Below, piece after piece: positions 48,124 through 58,880 of a stretch of DNA of 64,000 bases. The stretch covers positions 186,001 through 250,000 of the forward strand of contig QJPP01001944.1 of NCBI GenBank assembly GCA_003996215.1, read 5' to 3'. The stretch's first letter is position 1. Every line of letters starts with the position of its first letter. Source of the stretch: Jaltomata sinuosa (taxonomy: Eukaryota > Streptophyta > Magnoliopsida > Solanales > Solanaceae). The translations under genes and the position numbers were made by a program. The notes under the pieces are model-generated. The model searched no databases. It was not told the origin of the DNA and saw nothing but the letters and a program-made list of their open reading frames with translations.

Positions 48124-51100
48124 ATTATCCATGCAAGTGCTCAAGGAAAAACTTGAGATTGGTTTCACAAAAATACATGATCATCTGGATCAGGAGTTGG
48201 GACCGTGAGAAATTAAGGTTAAAGTCATCATGTTAGGAGTAAATCCTGTTAGTACAAATGTCTCTCATCGGCTAGATCTAAACTTGAAAGACCAGGAGAC
48301 TGGAATCAGAGCTGTAGATACTGACGGAATAGTTTTAAAGCACAAACACTCATAAGTGTTTATCCAATCACTCCTCTTGAAGAGTCTCCCGAGAAAAAGG
48401 TAAACCTAGGCACGTGACTTGATCTCAAACTCAAGAAAGCAGTTTTAGATTCTATTATATCCCATTTTGGTTGTTTAGATTAACCCCATCCCGATGTCAC
48501 AAGACACCTCGCCAGTGGTACTCATGCATGAGTTGAAAAATGACCTAGGAGTTGACCACAATGCTCTTCCAATAATTTGGGATGCGAAAATAGCTGAAGT
48601 GAATGGAACTCGGGGTGAGCAACGTCAATAAGGCCCCGAAGGAATGTTTTTAATGAGGCATCATAAGTTCTCTTGGGGTAGAATCAATCTTCTAGTTTTT
48701 GTCAATGTAAAAACCGAATGTATCGTGCACGTCTCTAATACTCTCTTGATTTAAGATATGCATAAAACAATGGTTTTTTATCTGAGTTTAGGAAAACTTC
48801 CCCTCCATTCGTAAATAGAACCCAACAATTTAAAGAAAAAATAGAGTTGGCTTCCTAGGGCATTGAGTTGAAATAAGGGATCTGCTCCCAAGCTAAGGAT
48901 TTGAAATCTCGTATCACTGAGAACCTGCATCCCAACAGGAACTCATGCACGGGAACCTTGAAGCCTGCATAGAAAGACAAGTACTTGGGACTACTGGTGG
49001 GGCAGGCAAAGTTCCCAAAGTAAGGACTTGGGATAATATTATGAAAGGTCGTGAAGGTCAGTTAAACAAATTGCGATAGAATGATCATAGATAAGCAATA
49101 TAATGAGACTTTATCATAGGGTACCCTCGATGCAAGAAAAAATTCCTAATTCCTATTAAAATAGGTCTTAAGCTAATAAGTGGCTAAGGGAGAAAGTCAC
49201 ATCCCTCGCTAAATACTGCACTCTAAGTGATCAGAAACATCCAGACTTAGCAGCCTAGCTCAAGCAAAAAACAAATCAAGGTATCCACTTCAAAAATGAG
49301 GATAGTAAAGGGACTTAATATCTTAGGGTGGGAAAAAAGAGGATCAACCCCGATCTGATAAATAAATAACAATGAGAGCGACGCCAATAACAAAACACTA
49401 GTTAGGATTCTACACCCCACATCTTTCACATGTAGCCCTACAAAGTTGAGCTAAGTCGCTAAGGACTCTCAGTAAGAAGAGATCTTCGGATACTGCATCG
49501 CCCCCAAGGCACCTAGTGAGACCCTATTTCCTTATTAGAAAGAGTTGAAAATAATCATACTATTAACAAATTTAGGGCTTGAGCATCGACCACATCAAGA
49601 ATATGAAGGAAGGTGAACTAGAATGAAGGGAAAAATCTGAAACGCATTAAGAAATGAACAAAATAGGTGAAGATAACCAAAATGCATAAAAGATTTCCTT
49701 TATTCACCACCCAAAAATGGCTTACAATCAATATTCCCAACAATAAGGATCAAACAATAATAAGTCCCGACAGGGGGATTAAAATTACAAAATTTCCAAA
49801 AAAGGATTACATTCGACAAAAAAAGCCGCTCGATAATTTTTTAGCTCCATCACATCTCGTGGCCATGCTTTGATGGATTTGATAAGTTAATCAACCTTGA
49901 ATTGTGATGGGTTAGAGCTCCTTTTAAAAGTACTCAAAAGTTTAATCTCTAATTGCCCATTGCTTGACCAGTTGGTGTTAAACACCTCTGCCTTAACACC
50001 ATAGACGAAGAGGGAAGAAGTCGCAAACAAGCATAGAGGTACATGGTAAGCCCCTTTTTGAGATTGAAAAATAGTCCTGTAATCCCCCATGATTCCTCTG
50101 AGACATGATCCGCCCCTGTACCATCGGGCCTCAAGATCATCAGTACAGGGGAAATGTATGTTGTTCATGGACCTCTCCAAAGGTGACGATGAAGTGCATA
50201 AAGCCATGGCAACTTCATTATAAGGGTTGAATGAGCATAACCCTAGTGAGAGAAATCCAGCGCTTAAATCCCAAGAAGTTTAGGAGGACAAGGAACCACT
50301 GATGGGAGTCTCATACCCCCGAGTATCCTAGGTAAAGGATAGCTAGATACTCACCACCTTCACCGTCCTCACACTTTATTTCACCCCTAGCTACTATGTC
50401 ACCCTCATTAAAGACCCAAGTAACCAGGTTAAGAGCTCAGTACCAGGATAAAAAACAAGGAGAACGGAGCATCTAGGGAAGAAACAAAGGTTGAAGGATA
50501 GTTTCCATCTCAGAGAGGAGGATTTCTTTCTGTCTCTCCTAAGAGGAATGACAAGATGATGGACTAAGGTATGGTGCAAAGGCAGTTTTTATAGGCCAAA
50601 CCTTATTAAATGACCTTGGTGAACCAATTTTGGAGGGCGCAATGGTTGAATGTCACATGGCCATAACAGTTAATAATAAAAAGATGTGGCCTGATGGTTC
50701 GTGTGAAATGAGGACTCCTGAGTGGCTCACTAGTTCCCCATACTAACTGCTCAACAACTAAGAAGAAATCTCTTCAAATTCTCGAGGGTATATACAAATG
50801 AAAGGGAAGTCAATGCTTCCACTAGCTACTATCACAAGGGCTGAGAACTCGAAAGAACCCATATTCCCAAAGATTGCTTCCTAGATGGTTTCCCGATGTC
50901 TCTAAATCTGAGAGGTCCTTATCAGACACAAAAACTAGTCCCTAAAAATATGAGGATGGAACCTGGGCAAGACCCGCCGGATATCAGGACTCGACAATCT
51001 TTTTTTCAAGGTTAATCCCTTCGATTTTTTCTTTGGAGAGACCAGTGTCTTGCTAATTGAACATCAGAAGCCTTGTCTGGATTAGATCTTTCCTAATGGA

Positions 51101-51774
51101 ACCTTGACTTTTTAATCTCGAAGTTCACCTTCTTTTTTAAGCGATGCACATCTATACGAAGGAAGGCTGAAACCACCAAAGATGTAGCCTCATTGGTATT
51201 ATCCAATAGCTTTGAGCTCATGAGACAAATCTTTTAGTCAATAATGAAATCATCCTGAACAAGGGCCTCAATGCGTCCAGCCTGCGAAGACCTAAGCTCC
51301 TGAAGGAATGTCGCTTCATCATACAGAAGTTGAGCATCCGAACTATGACCATTTCTCTGTTATCCCTAGTTACAGATAGCTCGATCTCCAAACCCCTGAT
51401 TTTAGAGTCTCAATAGGCAAGCATGTTGGCTGATACTAAAAGGCCCCGAGCCTTGAACATTATTTCCTCTCGGAGGATATCAACCCCTTACAAAATCACA
51501 CTATTTTCTTTCAAAAATTATTGAAGGCTTTACGTACTCAACACGTGAGCCTGCACAAAGAAAAAAAGGAAGGGTTGAGGATTCGAGCAGCGACTGAAAA
51601 AGGAATAAAGGACAAGTCGAGCTCCAAAATTTTAGTAACTCGTAACTGAAGCTAATCAAGAAGTTAAGACAAATTAGTCTCATCCGGTCTCCACTTCAAG
51701 GATGGAATATGGTAAAGTCAAGTAAGCAGTATAAATGAAAGCATACGCAAGGAAGAAAGGGGAAATAAAGGAGG
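48124..51774. other. Element D internal region, no recognised gene
   Basis: The longest frames are about 100 codons (for example 49887-50207, minus) and match nothing I know. Some minus-strand stretches near 51250-51350 (ATFLQELRSSQAG) look like coiled coil and may be the C-terminal part of the antisense ORF that starts beyond 51775. Coding capacity for replication proteins is absent. Confidence 0.45.
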
Positions 51775-52246
51775 TTAGATACTCACGGGAAGTAGCTCTC
51801 TGGATAAGTCTTGGGTAGCCACAGTAATGAATTGATCTGTCCAACCTCCGTCATTAGCATCATCTAGATTTTTGAAGAGAGATCTTTTTCCACAATGAAC
51901 TAGCTTCACTATGCTACTGCAAAAATAGCCGAGGGGAATACAAAGGGAGAAGGTGATCCATAGAGAAGTCTTCACCTACCTCAAATGAAAGGGCTAGAAG
52001 ATAGTCCACAGTTCTCCATACACCGGGACCAATCTAGACCAAGCTCAGGCAAAACCTTGTACACAACAATAGGATCACCTTCATAGTGGGCTCCCTAAGG
52101 CCCAGACTGAAGGGATAAGTGGAAATGAAGGAATAACTTGGTTTGAGTGAAGTAATGCTCTCAGAATGGTAAAGTTCTTCCAAACGGAATTTTGATTGAG
52201 GCCACTCACAATAAAGGCAAATAACAGGGATGTCCTTTTTCTTCAC
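51775..52246 (-). pseudogene. Antisense ORF remnant in element D (Transposase_28-like)
   Basis: Two overlapping-frame blocks on the minus strand: 52246-52034 (with ICLYCEWPQSKFRLEELYHS) and 51975-51775 (with GKRSLFKNLDDANDGGWTDQ followed by F). The pattern of a hydrophobic block followed by a LF.NL....GW.D.F motif recalls the putative gypsy-type transposon domain (PF04195) that many Tat-lineage elements carry as an extra, often antisense, ORF between pol and the 3' LTR. The location before the 3' LTR and the antisense direction fit. Frameshifts and stops break it. The family call is from memory and moderate at best; the function in the element is unknown. Confidence 0.4.
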
Positions 52247-52698
52247 CGAGAATCAATGTCACTAACCGGCCAGGTTTTAAGATCGTCACTTAAGATGACC
52301 TTGAAATCATCGTTAAACGAAAATAACTCAAGAATAATGTCATTGACTGTTGGTTCTAAAAAAAAGAGCTTGAACTTGAAGTCGGTGGAGACATGATCGA
52401 AAAGAAGCAGAGAGTTATACGAGCTTAAGTAAGAAAACTCGACCAAGGGCCAATAGGCTATGGAAAATCGAAAGCATAGTAAAGGAGTATGTGATGGTGG
52501 GATCTAAAATAAAAAAGAAATTTTTATCACATTGGGAAAGGCTCTGTAGCATCACCTGACAATTGGTGGACTTGTGGTTATGAAGGACGTTTCAAATCCC
52601 GAGCCTAGGAAGGAGCGACGGGCGTGCTAGGGTTTGGTAGTAAATTATTTTGTTCCTATTTTCCACTAACACTACAATCGGGGAATGGAGGGACTATC

Positions 52699-53398
52699 TG
52701 TATTAGGTGAAGATCCTAGAGCAACACGTGGAGAGACGAAGGTTCATGAACGAGACAGAATATGCACGAAAGATAACTGATCATAGCCGGGACCTCGAAT
52801 GAGGTTGCTTCAATAAAATATTTCGTAGCGATTGTTGCTCAGTGACATCGCCTTCCATGAAATAACGTGGAATTTAGGAAAAGAAAAGGGGGAAAAGGTG
52901 TTAGAACCGCCAGGCACGCAAACGCGTAGTATACTGGTCTGTCCCTGCAGAAGATATTGACTTGCACCTGCAACAGATATGACACCTGAAACTATATTGT
53001 TGGTCATAGTACTAGAGAGTCTAAAAGAAGCATTTTCTGTTGATTAAAGTCTATCTATTGTAGTCTACAAATATGCATTCCTCACTACTTGTAAAGGATA
53101 CGGATTCCAAGAAATACAATACACTTGATACTTGTACACTAAGAAATAGCTTTTTCTTTACTTTCTTGCATATTACTGTCGGTGAAGGAGCCTCCAGCTC
53201 TCGAAAATCATTATCAGGAGCTCATCATCATATCTGCAGTCATTTATATTTGTTGCTTCCTATTATTATGTTATCATTAATGTTGTGCTCATTAAAAAAA
53301 TAATCAATCACCGGAAATAAGACTTAAAATAGAATAAAATTTAACATGCGTGTACTTGACCTCATACGAATTCCCCTGTGCCGATTTCAGGGTAAACA
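52699..53398 (+). repeat. 3' LTR of element D
   Basis: 700 bp; direct-repeat partner of 37562-38252. It ends GGTAAACA; the left copy ends ATAAAGA. Confidence 0.85.
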
Positions 53399-53403
53399 TG
53401 TCC

Positions 53404-53794
53404 CTATTATCTCAGCCATAATATTTCTACTTCTACGCATTACTTCTCATTTTTTTTATCCGTCTAGGTTATGTAGTTTCATGTGATTGATAGAGTTGGT
53501 TGAGGTAGGTCCAATTAATAGAAAGGTTGTACACTTTTACCTAAATTCAGCTCACATTTCAAATTAATTGAGCTGCCAAAACAATATATCATCCAATTGA
53601 CCATTTCGACTATTGCCAAATTGACTTATTACAACTTACAAGTACCAATCACTAATGCTATTGCAAGATGGAAAACTAATTATGAAAAAGAAGCCAGCCT
53701 TGTAAGAGAAAATTAAAGTAGCATTCTAATTAATTATAACAACAATTCTAAGTAGGGCCAATTTTAAGTCTTAAACCAAAGAACAGTAATCTAG
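53404..53794. other. Spacer downstream of the VOC locus
   Basis: AT-rich, no gene seen. It should contain the 3' untranslated region of the minus-strand VOC gene. Confidence 0.5.
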
Positions 53795-54058
53795 CTAATT
53801 TAAGGTTTTGAATGGGACATATTCCATATGTGATGTTGTCTGAGGTTGATGAAGATTAAGTCTGGAGCAAGACCTAGGCATCTCCCCAACAAGTGGAATG
53901 ACAGGAAGTTTGTCACAGTTGCAAATTTCAACCATGAATCCATCTGGATCATGGAAAAAGAGCTGATCCACGTATATCCCTCCTTCTTCTACCATCTGTC
54001 TTACGTACTCTATCCCCATTGCTGTCATCTCCTTCTCCACTGCATCTATGCTCTCACA
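53795..54058 (-). CDS. VOC locus exon 3
   Basis: Preceded by GCATGCAG (acceptor AG at 54060-54059). It reads CESIDAVEKEM, then EEGGIYVDQLFFHDPDG and EICNCDKLPVIPL, stop at 53795. 87 residues, intact. The downstream part shows the strongest conservation of the family. Confidence 0.8.
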   Translation of the reverse strand, partial: CESIDAVEKEMTAMGIEYVRQMVEEGGIYVDQLFFHDPDGFMVEICNCDKLPVIPLVGEMPRSCSRLNLHQPQTTSHMEYVPFKTLN

Positions 54059-55303
54059 CTGCATGCTCATTCAACCAACCAAACATTATTTAGAAACAAG
54101 TTAAGTTATATGCACTAGCAATATTATAAAGAGTAATGTAATTGCACCTAATTCTAACTAATAAGAAATTTACTCAGAGGAGGTTTTAGAATTTGAATAT
54201 TATTGATCGGAGTTGAATTAAAATGCTACTCCCACCCATTTGATTACTGAATTCGAATTCTATGATTTTGTACTTAGTTGGTGATTTTTTTAACACATAT
54301 ATAGAGTCTGTGCCAAAGCTTGTATGTATAGGATGAGATCGTAAACCTTTCAATTCACCCGCCCACAATAAATGGTTAACAATGCTGCTAAAAAGATTAA
54401 GTTAAATTACATTGCGGATGGAGAAATTCATTGCACAATAGTTTATATAACTTAAATAACTTAGATCGAATTAAAAATGAAATTTGAAATTTATGCACAT
54501 CGTAAACTTTTTGATGACATTGAAGAGAAAGTGGGAATTTTGTGAGAGTTGGGCAAATTATATCCCTGTATCCATTTTTATTTATTTAGTTTGAACTTTG
54601 CAAGTCTCTTAAGAAATAATGATTGACATGAGCATTTATCACAATACACATATTAATTGATGTTTAAACTTAGGTCTTGGAAAATTGTTTAGAGAATAAA
54701 TTAATTAATATTAATGGTAGAACATGAAAAAAAAACGTACTCCATCCATTTCATTTTACTAGGCTCTTATACTAAAATAAATGTTTCAATTTACTTGTCT
54801 ATTTTCACAAATCAAGAGAATTTTATTACTTCTTTCTCATACTACCCCTAATATTAAATAACTATATAAAGTAGTAATAATCCAATTTAGAGTGTCAAAA
54901 TATCATTAATAAAGTTAGTTTAGTAAAATATACCTCTAATTAAAACATTCTTGGGTGCGCCAAATCAACAAGGACCAAGTACAATGTAACGGAGAGAGTA
55001 TATATTTTTCTCTTGATATGCTAAAAATGACAAATAAAAGTGAAAATATATTTTTTGTATAATAAACAAGTAAAAGTGAATGGAGGGAATACTAATCTCT
55101 AAAAACGCATAGGTGTAATTCCCCGAGATTTTCCCAATCGATAGTTCCGTTAGGACGAAAACTTTATATTCCTCTCGGAGAATTAGAGGCAATTATCTAC
55201 AGAGTGGTTGCAGCTTTAATTTGACATTATACAAATAACATGATATCATGCATTTACATTGTCAAACCATTACAGAAGGATACAATAAAGGGGGGAAAAA
55301 ACC
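54059..55303 (-). other. VOC locus intron 2
   Basis: 1245 bp, AT-rich, enlarged by a Stowaway MITE (54740-54998). A further decayed Stowaway-like end (GAATGGAGGGAATAC) lies at about 55078-55092. Confidence 0.55.
54740..54998. mobile_element. Stowaway-type MITE in VOC intron 2
   Basis: Left CTCCATCCATTTCATTTTAC and right GTAACGGAGAGAG ends, flanked by TA at 54738-54739 and 54999-55000. The TIRs are more diverged than in the copy at 825-1069. Confidence 0.75.
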
Positions 55304-55409
55304 CTGGAAAGACATATGATTGTCCTTGGAATTGATTTCAGTTTTCTTTGGCAATTTTTCTGGATCTTCCGATTGAAGTAAGTGAATCCCTATGCCATGA
55401 CCAAACAAC
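55304..55409 (-). CDS. VOC locus exon 2
   Basis: Preceded by AATAG at 55414-55410. 106 nt, which completes the Trp codon and then reads LFGHGIGIHLLQSEDPEKLP and on to NHMSFQ. It ends CAG, followed by GGTTTTTT rather than GT. Confidence 0.75.
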
Positions 55410-55514
55410 CTATTTGTACAACAATAATCCCAGATCAAAACTTTGACAAGAATTTGATTATTTAAAGTTGAGTTGATTTCTCATATTATCACTCAGTTAA
55501 TTGTTATTATTTCA

Positions 55515-55597
55515 GAAAATCACTTTCTTTGTTAAAGGAAATTAGAGTCAAGAAGAGATGTTACTTTCTGAAAATATAATTATTTGAAAAAAAAGAA

Positions 55598-55631
<34 letters not shown>

Positions 55632-55717
55632 GTACTCTTTTTTTTCAAATAATTATATTTTCAGAAAGTAACATCTCTTCTTGACTCTAATTTCCTTTAA
55701 CAAAGAAAGTGATTTTC
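55515..55717. repeat. 203-bp near-perfect palindrome at the exon 1/intron 1 boundary
   Basis: Arms of about 87 bp, GAAAATCACTTTCTTTGTTA inward to GAAAAAAAAGAATACAT, are reverse complements. I see one mismatch (GAATAC against GAGTAC), with an (AT)n centre at about 55603-55631. The right arm ends on the last base assigned to VOC exon 1. Such a transcript would fold into a long hairpin. There are no TE-type ends or duplications. Confidence 0.9.
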
Positions 55718-55871
55718 AAGCGCCATTAAAATTGAATGATCCTGGTCTTCTGACGGGGACAAATCCGAGAACATTCTTGCCAAAATTAATGGATTCTTCA
55801 AGTGATGTGCAAACAAGGGATATATGATTTAAGGATGTCAAAGCTAGTGGATTTCCTGAATTGTCCTTCAT
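55717..55871 (-). CDS. VOC locus exon 1
   Basis: ATG at 55871-55869. It encodes the N-terminus with SLNHISLVC (candidate metal-binding His at residue 16) and RRPGSFNFNGA, and ends TG, the first two bases of a Trp codon completed by exon 2. No GT donor follows; reading on gives TGA. Confidence 0.75.
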
Positions 55872-56143
55872 CCTTCCCTTGTTTTTTTCTCTTTCAACGA
55901 ATAAACTAAAATCAAATACAGTAAAACAGGTGAAAGAACAAATTTAGAAGAGAGAAATAAGGCAAGTGGGAGAGGGGATATTGGATGTATTTGAATGTGT
56001 AAAGAGGGAAAATGAAGTGCAGAAAACACGAGGGATTTAGCAGCGAATATAGAGTCCATGAGATTGCACGTTAGTTGCTGAGTTGGACCACTGCTGTAAG
56101 CTAGCAATTGGATTTTGTAAAACGTAAGCTATTGTTGAATTAC

Positions 56144-56148
<5 letters not shown>
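55872..56148 (-). promoter_or_regulatory. Presumed upstream region of the VOC locus
   Basis: Sequence immediately 5' of the VOC ATG on the minus strand. No clear TATA box in a well-defined position; it is bounded by the (TA)n tract at 56149. The 79-codon minus frame at 55868-56107 is hydrophobic and overlaps the VOC start region; it looks like chance. Confidence 0.3.

Positions 56149-56204
<56 letters not shown>
56149..56204. repeat. (TA)28 microsatellite
   Basis: Uninterrupted TA dinucleotides, self-complementary. Confidence 0.95.
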
Positions 56205-56207
<3 letters not shown>

Positions 56208-56212
56208 TACAT

Positions 56213-56537
56213 AAAAAATAGTATAAATCTCAATAATTAACAACTTAAAATATTTAAAAATATAAGAATTTAGTTGACTCTCAAAATTTTATCAGTGTCA
56301 CGTAAAGTGGGACAGAAGAAAAAATACTATAAATCATAATAATTAATAACTTAAAATATTTAAAAGATATATAAAAAATTTAGTTGACTCTCAAAATTAT
56401 ATCAATATCACGTAAATTGGGACGGAGTAACATATATTATTTAAAAATTAGTTAACAACTTAAATACGTAAAAACCATATAAAAAATTTGATAAACTATC
56501 TAAATTCTATCTGTATCACATACCTTGACACAAAGAA
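56213..56537. repeat. Three tandem copies of a unit of about 108 bp
   Basis: Starts at about 56213, 56320 and 56431. Shared blocks are AATTAACAACTTAAAATATT, TTTAGTTGACTCTCAAAATT and ATCACGTAAATTGGGACGG. The third copy is the most diverged. The GGGACGGAG ends resemble MITE termini. Confidence 0.65.
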
Positions 56538-56545
56538 AATAATAT

Positions 56546-57630
56546 ATATTGAGCCCGCTAGCACATACTCCTTTATATCTAGTTTAACACATAAGTTTCA
56601 TGATTTTTTTTTAAATATTAACCCGCGTAATTAGCAGGAGAGAAAAAGAAAGATTAAATTGAGCTAATGGTGATGAAAAACATGGATAATACTACGATTT
56701 AAATTGTAAGAAATTGACAGACTATTCCTATGCAACGAGCTTCTTCTTCTTGTTTTTTTTTAAAGATTAGTTTCTTTTACATTGAAAAACTTAGTATTCT
56801 TTTACATTGAAAATTCAATTAATTTGTTTTTAATCACTGTTTCAAAAGGCAAAGGCATATAGGAAGACATATTACCCATCACCTTGCCCCCACGTATTTT
56901 TTTTAATTAAAAATTATTTTTAAAGTGAAAAAAAACACAAAGTGGATTAAAATTTTGAAAACATTGAGAATGTATTGAACATTGTATAAGATGCAAAAGG
57001 AAAATATTCTCACACAAATTGACTTAACGATCCTATAACGGATCGCTTCAATGATAATACAGGACTTTTTACGGGTCAATAATTCTGATAAGGGTAGTCC
57101 ATTATGAGTCCAATATAGCCCAGACGTCTTTCTCGGCTTAGACGGGCATTTTAACAGGACTTTCGGCATTGCCTGAACCGTCCACCAGAATTATTCACGC
57201 TCAACCCTATTATCATTTGGGTGAGGACATTCTCACTTAGGGATTAGTATCATGTCCTATTAGTAGTTTAGTGTGTCATAGTTCAACACTAAGATTTTTA
57301 GCCTGTTATTTAGGCTAATTAATAAAAATAAAATAAAAAACTATAAAATTAAAATACCTTTAAGAAAAGGTTGTGACCAAAGCCTTGTTGTAGATATGCA
57401 AACACACCAACTTTTATTTCTTAAGAAATATTTTTACAAGAAAGAGAGGAGGAGATGAAGGATGGTTTCTAAAACCTGCCTCTTGCTAAAATAAAATAGA
57501 TCCTTATATCAATATGATAAAATAAATACTACTTTTAAACATTATTTCAAAATGAAACGTGGCTCACAAATAAAATAAAGTTCACTTCTTTTAAAAAGAA
57601 GAATCAACTTTATAAAAGTTGTTTGTCTTC
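56546..57630. other. Spacer, nothing firmly recognised
   Basis: AT-rich with a less AT-rich patch at 57020-57220. The 88-codon minus frame at 56903-57169 over that patch does not match a family I know. Confidence 0.4.
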
Positions 57631-57639
57631 ACTATCCCA

Positions 57640-58870
57640 ATTATGTATAGAATGGGGCCTTCTCTATTTTTTCTTCATTCCCCAATGATAAATTTGATGG
57701 GCCTTCACTTTGCCTTTACTTTTCTTTGTTTATTTTGTTGCTGGAAGATTCTTCCACTTGTGTCTTGAATTGTTGAAGAAATATTTCAATATTAATTTTC
57801 TCCATGCTATGATTACTTTGAGATTCCCTTGCTAGACATGCTTCATCATCTTCTGTGGTATGGCTACAGATGCCATGGAAATATCATCTGACATTTTTAT
57901 AGCTAGATTTTTCATTAAATCCTTTTTGACCTCTTTCATGTAGGAGGCAATTATTTCTGATCTTGATATGACTCCTTTCTTCATTTGAAGCTTTCTTGTT
58001 ATTTGTTTAAATAGGCTAGAATCATCTGTTCTTGGTGTTGAATCTATTAGACCTTTTATATGTATTAATAGCAGTCTGAGTAGAGTCTATAATTTCCTGA
58101 CCATGAATTTTTCCTTCAGTATTTCTCTGAAGTAATTTATTTCAAAACTTTGTATAAAAAGTTCTTTGTAAGCATGACAATCCCTCAGAATTATTATTAA
58201 CTTCGATTGACCATTTCATAATCCATGGATCAAAAAATCTATAAAGAAATACATGACTGACATTCCATCAAAGAAAATATTTTCTTTGCCCAAACTAATT
58301 AATTTGGGAGAAACATCAACCCATTCCGTATATAGATTTTTATATTGCTCTGATAAAATATTTAATATTGGACCATATAGAGTCTACCATTGAAAAAACT
58401 AATTTGGTATATGCTGTTTAAAAATATGAGAGCATATTTTTATAAATCAAGAATGCTTTCTATTAGCATTTTCATATAGAAGAACTTTATTAAAGCTGTC
58501 AATATAGTTCCAATAATTATATTTGACTGAAACTTTTTGTTCTGGATAGAGATAATCCCTTTCTTTAAGAGTACTTAGACCTCATTCATCTGGGGAAAAA
58601 ATCTTTTTAATTATAATTTTTGAAAAGTTATAAACTTTTCTAGTATTGGCAGGGTAAAAATGCTGAAATTCAGCAGACCCTATTGATGAGAGTATCATCT
58701 CATAATGCATCTTGTATTTATAAACAGGAGTGACATATGATGCCGTATCAAAATATCTATTCATGATTTGCCAGGGATCATCTTTTCATTTTAGATCATT
58801 TTGTTCAAGAAGAAGTATGACTTTTTTTTTTCTCTTCCTAATCATATACTTCAATATTTTCATTGCTATC
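57640..58870 (-). pseudogene. Decayed coding remnant, possibly endogenous pararetrovirus (Caulimoviridae-like)
   Basis: Read on the minus strand, several frame-broken blocks follow one another from about 58860 down to about 57700. They include a 60-codon stretch at 58764-58582, a section with a Trp-rich motif and YGP near 58390, a PWIMKWS motif near 58220 in another frame, and a LQRTFYTKF motif near 58170. The succession of these motifs is what I recall from polyproteins annotated in plant genomes as florendovirus- or petuvirus-like endogenous pararetroviruses, in the part upstream of protease and RT. No RT, protease or LTR is visible; element E cuts the upstream side at 58881. Many stops and frameshifts; certainly non-functional. 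It could instead be another unknown repeat. Confidence 0.4.
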
Positions 58871-58880
58871 ATCAACAAGC

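Larger units (their letters stand above)
37562..53398 (+). mobile_element. LTR element D: low-coding, probably Tat-lineage Ty3/Gypsy, split by element C
   Basis: Direct repeats 37562-38252 and 52699-53398 are flanked by TATCC (37557-37561) and TGTCC (53399-53403), one mismatch. Exact LTR starts are uncertain by a few bases. A polypurine run GGGGAATGGAGGGA lies at 52680-52693. After the left LTR comes TTTGACGTTCACCGTGGTGC, similar to the sequence after the 5' LTR in Tat elements as I recall it. There is no protease, RT or integrase; only a short gag-like ORF and an antisense ORF remnant. Without C it is about 6.25 kb, which fits a non-autonomous derivative. Confidence 0.7.
53795..55871 (-). 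pseudogene. Glyoxalase I-like VOC-family gene, three exons, probably a pseudogene
   Basis: Minus-strand exons at 55871-55717, 55409-55304 and 54058-53795 give 174 codons of uninterrupted sequence, the usual size of plant one-domain glyoxalase/lactoylglutathione-lyase-like proteins, which bind a metal in a vicinal-oxygen-chelate fold. It has the N-terminal SLNHISLVC, a central LFGHGIGIHLL and a C-terminal FFHDPDGFMVEICNC, so the His and Glu ligand candidates are present. The substrate cannot be told; the GLXI-like subgroup often lacks proven glyoxalase activity. Problems: the base after exon 1 is not GT (TTG followed by AAAATC), with a 203-bp palindrome starting exactly there. After exon 2 the sequence is CAG followed by GGTT, so using the nearest GT adds one base and shifts the frame. 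INFGKNVLGF replaces the usual aromatic residue before the NVLGF-type motif. Both introns keep AG acceptors. A working gene with unusual splicing is possible but less likely. Confidence 0.7.
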
